A DNA stretch of 64,000 bases from Paracrocinitomix sp039939375. GTDB lineage: Bacteria > Bacteroidota > Bacteroidia > Flavobacteriales_D > Crocinitomicaceae. The stretch lies in assembly GCA_039939375.1 (NCBI GenBank), contig JBDVJO010000004.1, positions 186,001-250,000 on the forward strand, in the 5' to 3' direction. Shown piece by piece: positions 35,801 through 42,784 of the stretch (within the stretch, counting starts at the first letter, position 1; every line of letters starts with the position of its first letter). Made by a program: the position numbers and the translations under genes. The notes beneath the pieces are model-generated. The model was not told the origin of the DNA and did no database searches. It saw only the letters and a list, made by a program, of their open reading frames with translations.

Positions 35801-35994
35801 GGAGCTACTTGACCATTATTAAAATCATCACCAAAAACTGGTGTTGTTGAATTTCCTAGGGCAGTTAGATTTACAGTACCACCACCACAAGAAAGACTGG
35901 TTGGGTTAATACCTGCTACTACAGTTTGAGCATTCACCTGACCGGCAGATAATGCAAAAACACTTAATAATATTAGACTAAATTTTTTCATCAT
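29854..35994 (-). CDS. Giant adhesin with about 18 SprB-like repeats and a T9SS type B sorting domain
   Basis: 2046 residues. Signal peptide (ending QVNAQ); an N-terminal Reelin/jelly-roll-like module (about 50-230, LLSEGVALQCSTNGGATW); then about 18 SprB-like repeats of roughly 75-80 residues (about 278-1700), each with a C-x-G-x-x-x-G start and a DxNGC end; an Ig-like module (GPDQLICPGGTADL); a PKD-like module (VLWDFGNGV); and a C-terminal CHU_C type B domain (FTPDGDDYNESF...IFNRYGEIIFES...DGVYIW). Type B domain proteins such as SprB of Flavobacterium johnsoniae are exported by T9SS with a PorP/SprF-type partner and drive gliding or adhesion. A PorP/SprF gene lies 0.6 kb upstream. The start may be Met1 or Met2. 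Confidence 0.93.
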   Translation of the reverse strand: MMKKFSLILLSVFALSAGQVNAQTVVAGINPTSLSCGGGTVNLTALGNSTTPVFGDDFNNGQVAPGWAASAAAQFNNPCGAPVDGTTYLWMGNGTAAPREMTTAPVDVSCGGTVCFDFKMSIQGQGSPCEGPDLLSEGVALQCSTNGGATWTDFAYFEPGGNLQVTQTTGGGSTNGTSAFTSWANYCFTIPPGCETGNTMFQLHQYGSSGSIYDHWGIDNFYVYANPCAPYYYDWDHIPGAPDAQDVTANVTETTTFEVCYTNGTNSVCDQVTVTVESIDITSLVIGTEPCLGDNTGTMSVTVAGGTGPYTYALTGPTPSTNGTGNFTNLAPGNYTITINDNTTCVVDSSFTIAPGPACCTVSATSVDALCFGDNTGSATANPANGVAPYSYQWDAGTGNQTTQTANNLPAGNYNVIITDFNGCQSNVDIVVGEPAVLNTNATPTDVSCNGVCDGEIAIAAPTGGTAPYQYNIGGGAFGGVSTFTGLCAGNHNVIAQDANGCQVVMNNITINEPTDVTLFEVSTVPATCGANNGELTVVAGGGTPVYSYETGGTVQGSPNFIGLAADNHVVTVTDANGCTETVNITVASAAGPAPFVDSQAPVTCFGGLNGSVTIGVNGGQGPYMFDLDNTGDQASNTFQVSAGAHTVTVTDANGCTGDVNFNIAQPTALTYNTVITDATCNGVCDGTVTINANNATPPYSYSDDNGATYQASNILTALCAGNVNVVVQDANGCLANSVEVVGEPTAVASGSAFIEPSCHGLSDGEISFTPSGGTPGYTFSVDGGTSFTGANPQLGIAAGDYDLVVEDANGCQFTDQITVTEPPAFNFLFIANNPSNCGANDGSFEIIATNGLAPYDYSIDGGTTTQGSGFFGSLFSGLYELYVTDANGCADSVFSALSDNVMTTSTDFEIATTCKSACDGFAQVSQVNGAAPFTYTINTGDPGGQGSGDFAGLCAGQHFITIEDNGLCIGIEEVNIPEPDTITYTPILTNITCPAGSDGIIDFGAPTGGTGGPYTYSIDGGANFQGAAVFNGLPSGDYDLVAMDGNNCLGTVTVTLTEPPAWDVTVNFSDLTCFQNNTGFIQVVGDGATGPYTYDVNATTNGSGIFASLAAADYPILVTDVNGCTFNTNQIVDEPAQLTGLYALSDALCNGSADGEIDVTAGGGTPPYLYSSNNGVFQQSGNVLGGLIAGCYDVEIEDANGCTLVSNECIGEPTQLTMTIATTPATCGNDNATIDITAAGGTLNYSYSDDAGVNFQAGNVFDPLAAGNYSLVLEDGNGCQIDSIVTLVADNLPVIDNVVTTDPLCFGDANGEFTVTSSGGVGAHGYSLNPAGPFNAATTFTGLTDGVYDVYVEDANGCVATQQVTLTEPPVLAYAAVITDLLCNGDFTGVLDLSGSGGTTPYQFSIDNGGNFQGGGLFSFIAAANYDVVVQDANGCQATGVEIVNEPDVLAFDVFDVVDPTCFGDCDGTVTTTMIGGTPGFTYNWSNNLAGNADANAVGICDGNYSLTVTDDNGCQVSNNFVLTEPAPVQFPGVTTTDVLCNGDLTGTITVGVPTVGVAPYQYSIDNGVTFQAGNAFGDVDPLLGTVGIGSYDIVIEDADGCKAGTNTTIYEPDPLVATLPGDGIVCFGADVNIQTFVTGGTQPYNFDWSNNVNANTANTQVFVESITEPISYSVIITDDNGCVLNVIDTYDLEPLPPLSVDAGPDQLICPGGTADLLAVGAGGELIDYQAYLDYSYSWDTGVAGDTVAAISVSPLVETTYTITLADNCGDVVTDEVVVGFHPDPITDIIGGGNGCAPDTMSFDNPSFAAGSTVLWDFGNGVTSTSPTPTGIVFPNPGCFDVTLTSTSDQGCVVSQTYSDLVCIYEDPIPGFYVNPNSPSILDPSIEVVDFSENAVAYNYTFGGYGGSSDPEPSITFPIDEEETVIVCQYIVSAEGCTAEYCVPVDIHEEILFYVPNIFTPDGDDYNESFFPVFTSGVDPYDYHLTIFNRYGEIIFESYNYDFGWNGHYGNGGLVKDGVYIWQIEFGEKLTDKKQTHRGHVTVLK

Positions 35995-36005
35995 ATGAGG
36001 GTTTA

Positions 36006-36428
36006 CTATGACTTGGATATTTGGATATTTTGAAATTCGAACTTCGTAAGTTTTGTTGTACTTGAAGCCGCTTTAAATTCTTTGATTATATATAAGGCAC
36101 CACGTGGCAAAGTACAATCTCCTTCAACTTCAGACTCCTTTTCTACAACCGTTACGTGATGATTTTCTGGATTTGGTGCATCACCGGTAACTTTTTTACC
36201 GTTATACCAAATCGCTAAATCCCATTCAACTTGAATATTCTTATTAGTTGTGTTAACGACTTTAACAAGATATGCTACTTGATCTGGCAATTTATTTTCA
36301 AGGCATTCTACCTCTTGGGTATAAATCTCTACTCCATCTATGGCTTTATAAAGTTGCCAAGACTCAGACTGTGCCCACATGGTGGCCGAAATTAGAACTG
36401 AAACACAAAGAAAAATTATTCTTTTCAT
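36006..36428 (-). CDS. Exported hypothetical protein upstream of the giant adhesin
   Basis: 140 residues with a signal peptide (MKRIIFLCVSVLISATMWAQ). The mature protein is a single beta-rich domain (VAYLVKVVNTTNKNIQVEWDLAIWYNGK), similar in style to small beta-sandwich envelope proteins, but no family is recognised. It ends 11 bases before the giant adhesin gene on the same strand, so co-transcription is very likely and suggests a role in adhesin export or surface assembly. Confidence 0.7.
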   Translation of the reverse strand: MKRIIFLCVSVLISATMWAQSESWQLYKAIDGVEIYTQEVECLENKLPDQVAYLVKVVNTTNKNIQVEWDLAIWYNGKKVTGDAPNPENHHVTVVEKESEVEGDCTLPRGALYIIKEFKAASSTTKLTKFEFQNIQISKS

Positions 36429-36548
36429 AAAAGTGGATTTTTAAATTAGACGAAATGCATGCCTAAGGGTTGTCATTTTAATCAATTATTTTTTTAGTTC
36501 ATCAATTTATTAGCCCTCAATTGATTATTTAAATCGATTAATTAAAAT

Positions 36549-37934
36549 TTATTGTCTATTGTAATACAATATCCAAGTTTCCTCGTCTGGCAATTGATTC
36601 GCTTTATAAGAGGCGTATGCCAATCCTTCTCCTTTTTTAGTAGAATAATAAAGCATTACGTAATAAAGATCATTACGTTTGTTTTTAATTATTCTAGCAC
36701 TCGGGAATTTTGATTTTATTTTCCTTACCAATTGGTCTGCATTTTTCTTTTCAGCGAATGCTCCACCTATGACATAATATCCATTAGGTGTATCATTGTT
36801 ATTCAATTCAATAAAATGGTCTCCACTATTCGATTTGAAATCATCTTTAGGTTCTGTTGTATCATTGGTTTCAACAACTTGATCTTTTGGCCAATTAGCA
36901 ATTAATGAATCAATCGTCTTTTGTTTAACAACTATCACATCTTCACGTTTGAGTATAACTTGCTTTAAGCTATCCACTTCACGTTGATTAGCAGCCATTA
37001 AACTATCTACTAACCCATTATCTTGTACTTGTTCAACTCTCGGTGGAATTGTATACCTTAACATAAGCTCTGCATTTGGAGCCGCATTAAATGAAGCAAG
37101 TGAGTTAATTTGGAAATCATACGCAACACCTATTTTCAAATTTTTAATTGCATTTACACCTACATTAATACCAACTGCATAATCGCTTTTATACATACCT
37201 CCTATCCAGAAATACTTTTCCATTTCAAAATAAAGTCCTCCATTGTATTGAAATGGTGCTCCTATTGAATAATTAACCAATGCTTCAGGACGCAATACAA
37301 TTCCCTTTTCATCATTTAATCTCCATTCATACCCAATGTTTGACAAGAATTGTCTTTCTAAAGTGAAATATGAAGAGTTCATATCTCCATAGGTTAATTT
37401 TGAACCTAATATTTGCGGAACCGCTACTCCAATTTTTAATCCTTTCCAGTAATAATTAATTCCAGCATTCAAGTCTAAAAAAGTTCTTCTGGATTTTCCT
37501 GTGTTAGATAATACTGGATCGTTTATGTCACCTACAATTGCATTGGCAAAATCTAATCGATTATCGACCACACCTATTCCAACACCAGCGGCTAAAAACA
37601 TATCTTCAGCTAATGTAATTTTATAAGAGTACTGAAGATTTGCATTTAATTTAGAAGTAATACCAACATAATCGTTGTACAGATTTATTCCTAAGCCATG
37701 TTTGTCCTTCAATAGAAATCCAACGGCCAAATTATTGGCGGTAAATCCCTCCCCGTAGTTTCCCCATTTTTGATTTCGAATCAAAGAAATATCAATTCCT
37801 TTTTCAAATCCAACATAAGAAGGGTTGTAAATTCTTGGAGTTAGATGGTATTGATTGTACATAGCAATTTGCTGCCCGTACGCAAAGGACCCCAGCAACA
37901 ACGCTATTATAAAAACTAAACTCTTTTTATTCAT
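36549..37934 (-). CDS. PorP/SprF family outer-membrane protein fused to a SPOR domain
   Basis: 461 residues. Signal peptide, then a PorP/SprF-type beta-barrel (about 22-298) beginning YNQYHLTPRIYNPSYVGFE and including QKWGNYG. A coiled-coil-like stretch follows (about 300-346), then an acidic linker, and a SPOR domain (about 385-457, GYYVIGGAFAEKKNADQLV...YYVMLYYSTK). PorP/SprF proteins assist T9SS export of type B adhesins such as SprB; SPOR domains bind peptidoglycan. The fusion would tie the outer-membrane export partner to the cell wall. Start codon overlaps the stop of the type B protein gene upstream by eight bases, so the two are coupled. Confidence 0.9.
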   Translation of the reverse strand: MNKKSLVFIIALLLGSFAYGQQIAMYNQYHLTPRIYNPSYVGFEKGIDISLIRNQKWGNYGEGFTANNLAVGFLLKDKHGLGINLYNDYVGITSKLNANLQYSYKITLAEDMFLAAGVGIGVVDNRLDFANAIVGDINDPVLSNTGKSRRTFLDLNAGINYYWKGLKIGVAVPQILGSKLTYGDMNSSYFTLERQFLSNIGYEWRLNDEKGIVLRPEALVNYSIGAPFQYNGGLYFEMEKYFWIGGMYKSDYAVGINVGVNAIKNLKIGVAYDFQINSLASFNAAPNAELMLRYTIPPRVEQVQDNGLVDSLMAANQREVDSLKQVILKREDVIVVKQKTIDSLIANWPKDQVVETNDTTEPKDDFKSNSGDHFIELNNNDTPNGYYVIGGAFAEKKNADQLVRKIKSKFPSARIIKNKRNDLYYVMLYYSTKKGEGLAYASYKANQLPDEETWILYYNRQ

Positions 37935-39636
37935 TACCTGTAATTGTTACGTTTCCTTGAATTGGATCTGGATATAAAGGATCATTCAATTCTAATATGT
38001 AATAATATGTTCCGTCAGGAAGGTTCGCTCCAGCGTAAGTTCCGTCCCAATCATTGTTGTAAGGACCCGCCTGATAAATCAACTGACCGTATAAATTGAA
38101 AATAGAAACTTGATTATCTAAAAACCCATCAAGGTTCGCGATTACCCAATTATCATTAAATCCGTCACCGTTTGGCGTAAACAAATTAGGAACTACTAAG
38201 GTGCTTACGTCAGGAACAACTGTAATGATCGCAATTGCTGTATCAATACAATCATTGATATCGGTAATTTGACAATAATAAGTAAAATTCACATCTGGGT
38301 TTACTGTAGGGTACTGAGAATTTGGGTCATCCATGAAATCAGAAGGATACCAAGAATAGCTATCTCCACCTGTAGCATACAATTGCACAGCATCACCAAT
38401 TATAATTGTTGTATCTGGTCCTGCATCCAGGTTTAAAGGTAAAACATCCATAACATGAGGAATCGACCAATCAGAAGGGCATGCACCAAGAGTCACCTCA
38501 ACTGCAAAGTAAATAGTTCCGGAGTTTAGATTTGTATATTCGTAGATTGAATCTGTATCTATAGTTGGTAACCAAGTAGCGCCAGAATCCAAAGAGTACC
38601 ACCATGCAAATGTATCTCCGTTAAAACCAGTTACGTAAAGAGAAGAATCATTAACTTCATTGCAAACTACAGTTTCACCGACAATCGTCCCACCATCAGA
38701 ACCAGGAATTAAAGTTAATGTAATTGCTGCTGATGTATCAGCAGGGCAAAAAGTAGTTTTGGCAATAAACTGATACATGGTTGTATCCGTTAAGTTAGTA
38801 AACCATAAAGAGTCATTACTATTTCCGGTGGAATTCCAAGTTGCGCCATTATCGCTGGATTCTAACCAATCAATTGGAGCTCCTGTATATCCTGTAACCG
38901 GAATAGCACCTCCATTCGCATTATCACAAATATCAAAATCGGCAGGTAAAACTCCTGCTTCAGAAGGACCATCCATGAATAATGTAAACCAAGCTGTGGT
39001 ATCATCCGCACAGATTCCAAAAGGCGAACCAACAACTACTTTGTAAATAGTTTCAGTGTTGACATTTGTATAATTGAAAAAATCATCTCCAGCTACAGGA
39101 AATGACGTCCAGTTTGTTCCACCATCTGTTGAAACCAACCACTCTTCGGGAATACCGTTATAGCCTGTAAGATCAATTGTTCCGCCGTTCATTCCTGTAC
39201 AAACAGTATCCCCTTCACTACCTGAAAGTGTTCCAACCACAGGAGGGCAATCAGATATTACCGTAAAATTCACCGTATCATTTAAATTGTTGGGGTCAGC
39301 TGCATCATATACCCAACCTTGTAAATCATGTGCCTGACAAGCAGAAAAATCATCTGCGACTGGAAAAGAATAGGTAAATACACCAGAAGGAGGCAATGTA
39401 GTTGTCACATTCAATGTTACGGCTGGACCGTTATTTAGACTGTATCCCATTTCTAGGGTTCCCGAATAAGGGAAACCGCTGGTATTCACTAAAAGCATTG
39501 TTATAACTTGGCTTGAGGTCAACTCACAACCATCTGCCGGAGCACTTAAGGTTGGATTAATCGCCAAGTCCGCTTGACCATAAACACCTGAAGTAGAAAG
39601 TCCTACAACAAGTAAAAATATTATTTTTCGAATCAT
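37927..39636 (-). CDS. T9SS type B sorting-domain protein, partner of PorP/SprF
   Basis: 569 residues from the ATG at 39636 (an ATG at 39663 in the same frame would put nine residues before the signal peptide). Signal peptide (MIRKIIFLLVVGLSTSGVYG), a head domain (SAPADGCELTSSQVITM), three modules of the TGYxGxPxxWLxSxDxGxxW kind, an Ig-like GPDTTIIIGDAVQLYA module, and a C-terminal CHU_C type B sorting domain (FTPNGDGFNDNWV...IFNLYGQLIYQ...DGTYYYI). The stop overlaps the PorP/SprF start, so this is probably the protein that the PorP partner helps to secrete. The promoter at 39661-39692 matches both elements. Confidence 0.92.
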   Translation of the reverse strand: MIRKIIFLLVVGLSTSGVYGQADLAINPTLSAPADGCELTSSQVITMLLVNTSGFPYSGTLEMGYSLNNGPAVTLNVTTTLPPSGVFTYSFPVADDFSACQAHDLQGWVYDAADPNNLNDTVNFTVISDCPPVVGTLSGSEGDTVCTGMNGGTIDLTGYNGIPEEWLVSTDGGTNWTSFPVAGDDFFNYTNVNTETIYKVVVGSPFGICADDTTAWFTLFMDGPSEAGVLPADFDICDNANGGAIPVTGYTGAPIDWLESSDNGATWNSTGNSNDSLWFTNLTDTTMYQFIAKTTFCPADTSAAITLTLIPGSDGGTIVGETVVCNEVNDSSLYVTGFNGDTFAWWYSLDSGATWLPTIDTDSIYEYTNLNSGTIYFAVEVTLGACPSDWSIPHVMDVLPLNLDAGPDTTIIIGDAVQLYATGGDSYSWYPSDFMDDPNSQYPTVNPDVNFTYYCQITDINDCIDTAIAIITVVPDVSTLVVPNLFTPNGDGFNDNWVIANLDGFLDNQVSIFNLYGQLIYQAGPYNNDWDGTYAGANLPDGTYYYILELNDPLYPDPIQGNVTITGNE

Positions 39637-39660
39637 AATGAGACAGCTAGATAATTCGAC

Positions 39661-39692
39661 CAAAGATAACTTTTTAAAACACGAAATCCAAA
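39661..39692 (-). promoter_or_regulatory. Promoter of the type B protein-PorP unit
   Basis: On the minus strand TTTG (39689-39692) is followed after exactly 20 bases by TATCTTTG (39668-39661), the best match to the Bacteroidota promoter in the window. Leader length is about 20 bases. Confidence 0.75.
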
Positions 39693-39895
39693 AGGTTATT
39701 TAGCAATCAGCTGTTATACCAATTTAATTTAATCTACCTGATTCATAGAACACTTACAACCCCTTGCTATTACTGAGCTCACAAAACGCAATACAAAAAA
39801 CTCAAATCGGACATTGGTTTTTAAAAAAACGACTAATTGAGTAAAATGTTGAAAAGCTAACATAAAATCTAACTCTATAGCTAACGGTAAACCTC

Positions 39896-39903
39896 TATAT
39901 TTG
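39896..39903 (+). promoter_or_regulatory. Predicted -7 element of purK (TATATTTG)
   Basis: Matches TAnnTTTG and ends five bases before the purK ATG, so the mRNA is predicted to have no or almost no leader. Confidence 0.5.
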
Positions 39904-39908
39904 CAACC

Positions 39909-41051
39909 ATGAATGCGCAAAGTAATTTGAATAAGAAAATAGGAATTCTAGGTGGCGGACAATTAGGCAGAATGCTACTTCAAGAAGGAATAAACCTAAA
40001 TTTAGACCTCCATTTTTTAGATGCGAAAAATGCTCCCTGCGAAGCTAACAGCAAAAACTTCAACATTGGAAGTATTGTGAGTTATGAAGACGTTTACAAT
40101 TTCGGAAAATCATTAGATTTCATAACCATTGAAATTGAAAATGTTAATGTCGAAGCGCTTTATCAATTAGAAAAAGAAGGAGTAAAAGTATTCCCCCAAC
40201 CCCATATAATTGAACTTATTCAAGACAAAGGATTACAAAAACAGTTTTACCAAAAAAACGGCATACCTACCTCTCCATTTTTACTCATTGAAAATAAAGA
40301 AGAACTAGCCAATTCAAACTTTGGTTTTCCATGCATCCAAAAGTTACGCAAAGGTGGCTATGACGGAAAGGGCGTTCAAAAATTAAATACCATTTCCAAT
40401 TTGGAGGATGCTTTCACAGCGCCGTCCTTACTAGAGGAACTTATTGATTTTGAAAAAGAACTTTCAGTAATTGTAGCAAGAACAGAAAGTGGTGAAACAA
40501 AATGTTTTCCAGTTGTAGAGCAAGAATTTAATGCTGAAGCGAATTTGGTTGAGTTTCTTTTTAGTCCGGCTGATATTACAAATGAAGTGGCTAAAGAAGC
40601 GGAAAAAATAGCGATTCAGATTATTGACAAACTAGGAATGGTTGGACTTTTGGCAGTAGAACTATTTCTAACTAAAGAAGGCAAACTATTGGTTAATGAA
40701 ATTGCACCAAGGCCACATAATTCCGGTCATCAAACCATTGAGGGTAACATCACCAGCCAGTTTGGACAACATTTAAGATCAATTATCAATCTACCACTAG
40801 GAGACACTTCTACAGTTCAGCCAGCTGTAATGATCAACTTATTAGGCGCAAAAAACCATACGGGAAAAGCAACCTACAACGGATTACCTGAAGCACTTTC
40901 TCAGCCCGGAGTTTACCCACATTTATATGGTAAAAAAGACACAAAACCATTTAGAAAAATGGGACATATTACTGTTACTAACCCAGACATTTCAGCGGCT
41001 AAAAAAATCGCGCGAAATTTATTGACCACTGTTGAAGTGGTAGCAGAATAA
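39909..41051 (+). CDS. purK: 5-(carboxyamino)imidazole ribonucleotide synthase
   Basis: 380 residues, ATP-grasp fold. The N-terminal GILGGGQLGRMLLQ signature is followed by the ATP-grasp core (KLRKGGYDGKGVQ, NEIAPRPHNSGHQTIEG). It converts AIR plus bicarbonate and ATP to N5-CAIR in purine synthesis. purE follows by 22 bases, and the two act in sequence. Confidence 0.95.
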   Translation: MNAQSNLNKKIGILGGGQLGRMLLQEGINLNLDLHFLDAKNAPCEANSKNFNIGSIVSYEDVYNFGKSLDFITIEIENVNVEALYQLEKEGVKVFPQPHIIELIQDKGLQKQFYQKNGIPTSPFLLIENKEELANSNFGFPCIQKLRKGGYDGKGVQKLNTISNLEDAFTAPSLLEELIDFEKELSVIVARTESGETKCFPVVEQEFNAEANLVEFLFSPADITNEVAKEAEKIAIQIIDKLGMVGLLAVELFLTKEGKLLVNEIAPRPHNSGHQTIEGNITSQFGQHLRSIINLPLGDTSTVQPAVMINLLGAKNHTGKATYNGLPEALSQPGVYPHLYGKKDTKPFRKMGHITVTNPDISAAKKIARNLLTTVEVVAE

Positions 41052-41073
41052 TTAAATTTGTAAAAAAAAAGCA

Positions 41074-41553
41074 ATGGCAGATATAGGAATTATAATGGGC
41101 TCAAAGTCAGACCTTCCAATCATGAAAGAGGCGGCTGAAGTTTTAACTGAATTAGGAGTAAGTTTTGAAATAAACGTAGTTTCTGCTCATAGAACACCCG
41201 AATTAATGTTTGAATATGCGAAATCTGCCAAATCAAGAGGATTGAAAGTTATTATTGCGGGAGCAGGAGGAGCAGCTCATTTACCTGGCATGACAGCATC
41301 TTTAACAGCTCTACCCGTTATTGGTGTTCCAATTAAATCTTCTAACTCAATTGATGGATGGGACTCTGTATTATCTATCTTGCAAATGCCAGGAGGTATT
41401 CCAGTTGCGACTGTTGCATTAAACGGAGCAAAGAACGCAGGAATTCTAGCAGCAAGTATCGTTGGTGCATCTAATGACGCAACATATTCAAGAATTGAGG
41501 CATACAAAGAGAATTTGAAAAAGAAGGTATTAGAATCTGCAAAAGACCTATAG
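41074..41553 (+). CDS. purE: 5-(carboxyamino)imidazole ribonucleotide mutase
   Basis: 159 residues, the class I PurE. The start IGIIMGSKSDLPIM, SAHRTPE (active-site His), GAGGAAHLPGM and the GVPIKSS loop are family marks. It moves the carboxyl group of N5-CAIR to give CAIR, directly using the PurK product. A second TAnnTTTG element (41053-41060) lies just before it and could give extra expression. Confidence 0.95.
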   Translation: MADIGIIMGSKSDLPIMKEAAEVLTELGVSFEINVVSAHRTPELMFEYAKSAKSRGLKVIIAGAGGAAHLPGMTASLTALPVIGVPIKSSNSIDGWDSVLSILQMPGGIPVATVALNGAKNAGILAASIVGASNDATYSRIEAYKENLKKKVLESAKDL

Positions 41554-41581
41554 CTCTTAAAAATTACCTCAGTTATCTGTT

Positions 41582-41598
41582 ACAACATTAAATGTTGT
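41582..41598. promoter_or_regulatory. Candidate MarR operator (perfect inverted repeat)
   Basis: Eight-base arms ACAACATT and AATGTTGT with one centre base, located just before the -7 element of the marR promoter. A bound regulator would block the polymerase, which fits autorepression. Confidence 0.65.
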
Positions 41599-41602
41599 TA
41601 CT

Positions 41603-41610
41603 TATATTTG
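41603..41610 (+). promoter_or_regulatory. Predicted -7 element of marR (TATATTTG)
   Basis: Matches TAnnTTTG and lies 25 bases upstream of the ATG, directly after the palindrome at 41582-41598. Confidence 0.6.
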
Positions 41611-41635
41611 TATTGAATCTTTATAAGAATTCGAT

Positions 41636-42091
41636 ATGAAAATTGAAGACGAAATAAAATCTAGCTTTAAATCTGAATACCACAAATTAATTGTGAATCT
41701 TCACTTAACGTCCAGTAGAATTGGTGAGTACATGCAGATGGAGATGAAAAAACACGACTTAACGGGCACTCAATATAATGTCCTTCGGATTTTAAGAGGT
41801 CAAAATCAAAAACCTGCAAGTATCGGACTCATAAAAGAGCGAATGATTGAACGCAACTCAGATGTTTCGAGAATCATTGACAGATTGGTAAAAAAGGAGT
41901 TAATAGTCAGAAAAGAAAATAGCGCAGACAGACGACAAAAGGATGTTGTTATTTCTCAAAAAGGTCTAGATATTCTTGCTTTGATAGATGTTAAAGATGA
42001 CAACGTCATGGACATTCTTGGTCATTTAAGTAAAAAAGAAGTGACAGATTTAAATAACCTACTTGACAAAACTAGATCTAAAAATGGATAG
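41636..42091 (+). CDS. MarR-family transcriptional regulator
   Basis: 151 residues with a winged helix-turn-helix (LTGTQYNVLRILRGQ...IERNSDVSRIIDRLVKKEL...DRRQKDVVISQKG, the wing). MarR proteins are dimeric repressors that respond to small phenolic or oxidant signals. It is translationally coupled to the DUF3817 gene (eight-base overlap) and a palindrome sits in its own promoter, so it probably represses itself and its partner. Confidence 0.9.
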   Translation: MKIEDEIKSSFKSEYHKLIVNLHLTSSRIGEYMQMEMKKHDLTGTQYNVLRILRGQNQKPASIGLIKERMIERNSDVSRIIDRLVKKELIVRKENSADRRQKDVVISQKGLDILALIDVKDDNVMDILGHLSKKEVTDLNNLLDKTRSKNG

Positions 42092-42368
42092 TCTCAAAGC
42101 ATTAAGAATAGTCGGTTTTTTAGAAGGTATTTCTTACCTCTTACTGCTCGGAATTGCAATGCCATTAAAATACGGAGCAGATATGCCGCAATTTATTTAC
42201 CCAGTTGGAATGGCTCACGGGGTTTTATTTGTTGCATATGTTTTGCTTGTACTTTTGAACTGGTATAAATTCAAATGGCCATTTTCTAAAGCATTTTTAG
42301 CAGGAATCGCCTCACTTTTACCATTTGGCACCTTTGTAGCAGACAAGAAATTGTTTAGAGATAATTAG
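42084..42368 (+). CDS. DUF3817 small membrane protein
   Basis: 94 residues from the ATG at 42084, overlapping the marR stop by eight bases. It matches DUF3817: FLEGISYLLLLGIAMPLKY, VGMAHGVLFVAYVLLV and the PFGTFVADKKL tail, with three hydrophobic segments. The family is often found next to regulators and has no proven function. Confidence 0.85.
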   Translation: MDSLKALRIVGFLEGISYLLLLGIAMPLKYGADMPQFIYPVGMAHGVLFVAYVLLVLLNWYKFKWPFSKAFLAGIASLLPFGTFVADKKLFRDN

Positions 42369-42784
42369 AACTTGAAAAATTCAAGGGCCAAACGATAAGA
42401 ATCTAAGCCAAATCCAGTTATACAACCTGTACAAACAGGAGAAATTAAGGAGTCATGTCTAAAACTTTCTCTCCCCGCAATATTTGAAATGTGCACTTCA
42501 ACTACTTGTGTTTGAACAGCTGAAATCGCATCTCTTATTGCGACTGAAGTATGGGTGTATCCTCCCGCATTTAAAACCATTCCCTCCCTATTCTCTTCTT
42601 GAATTTTTGTAATCAATTCACCTTCAACATTGGACTGAAAATACGATAATTCAAATTCAGAAAAATCAGTTTTCAGTTTCACAAAAAAGTCTTCAAAACT
42701 TTCAGAACCATATGTACCTGGCTCCCTTTTTCCTAGTAAATTTAAATTAGGACCGTTAATTATTAAAATTCGTTTTGCACTCAT
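42365..42784 (-). CDS. aroQ: 3-dehydroquinate dehydratase, type II
   Basis: 139 residues. NGPNLNLLGKREPGTYG (with the catalytic Tyr), the NREGMVLNAGGYTHTSVAIRDA loop and VHISNIAGRESFR are the type II signature. It dehydrates 3-dehydroquinate in the shikimate pathway as a dodecamer. Its start overlaps the 5' end of xerD on the other strand, and its 3' end overlaps that of the DUF3817 gene by four bases. Confidence 0.95.
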   Translation of the reverse strand: MSAKRILIINGPNLNLLGKREPGTYGSESFEDFFVKLKTDFSEFELSYFQSNVEGELITKIQEENREGMVLNAGGYTHTSVAIRDAISAVQTQVVEVHISNIAGRESFRHDSLISPVCTGCITGFGLDSYRLALEFFKF

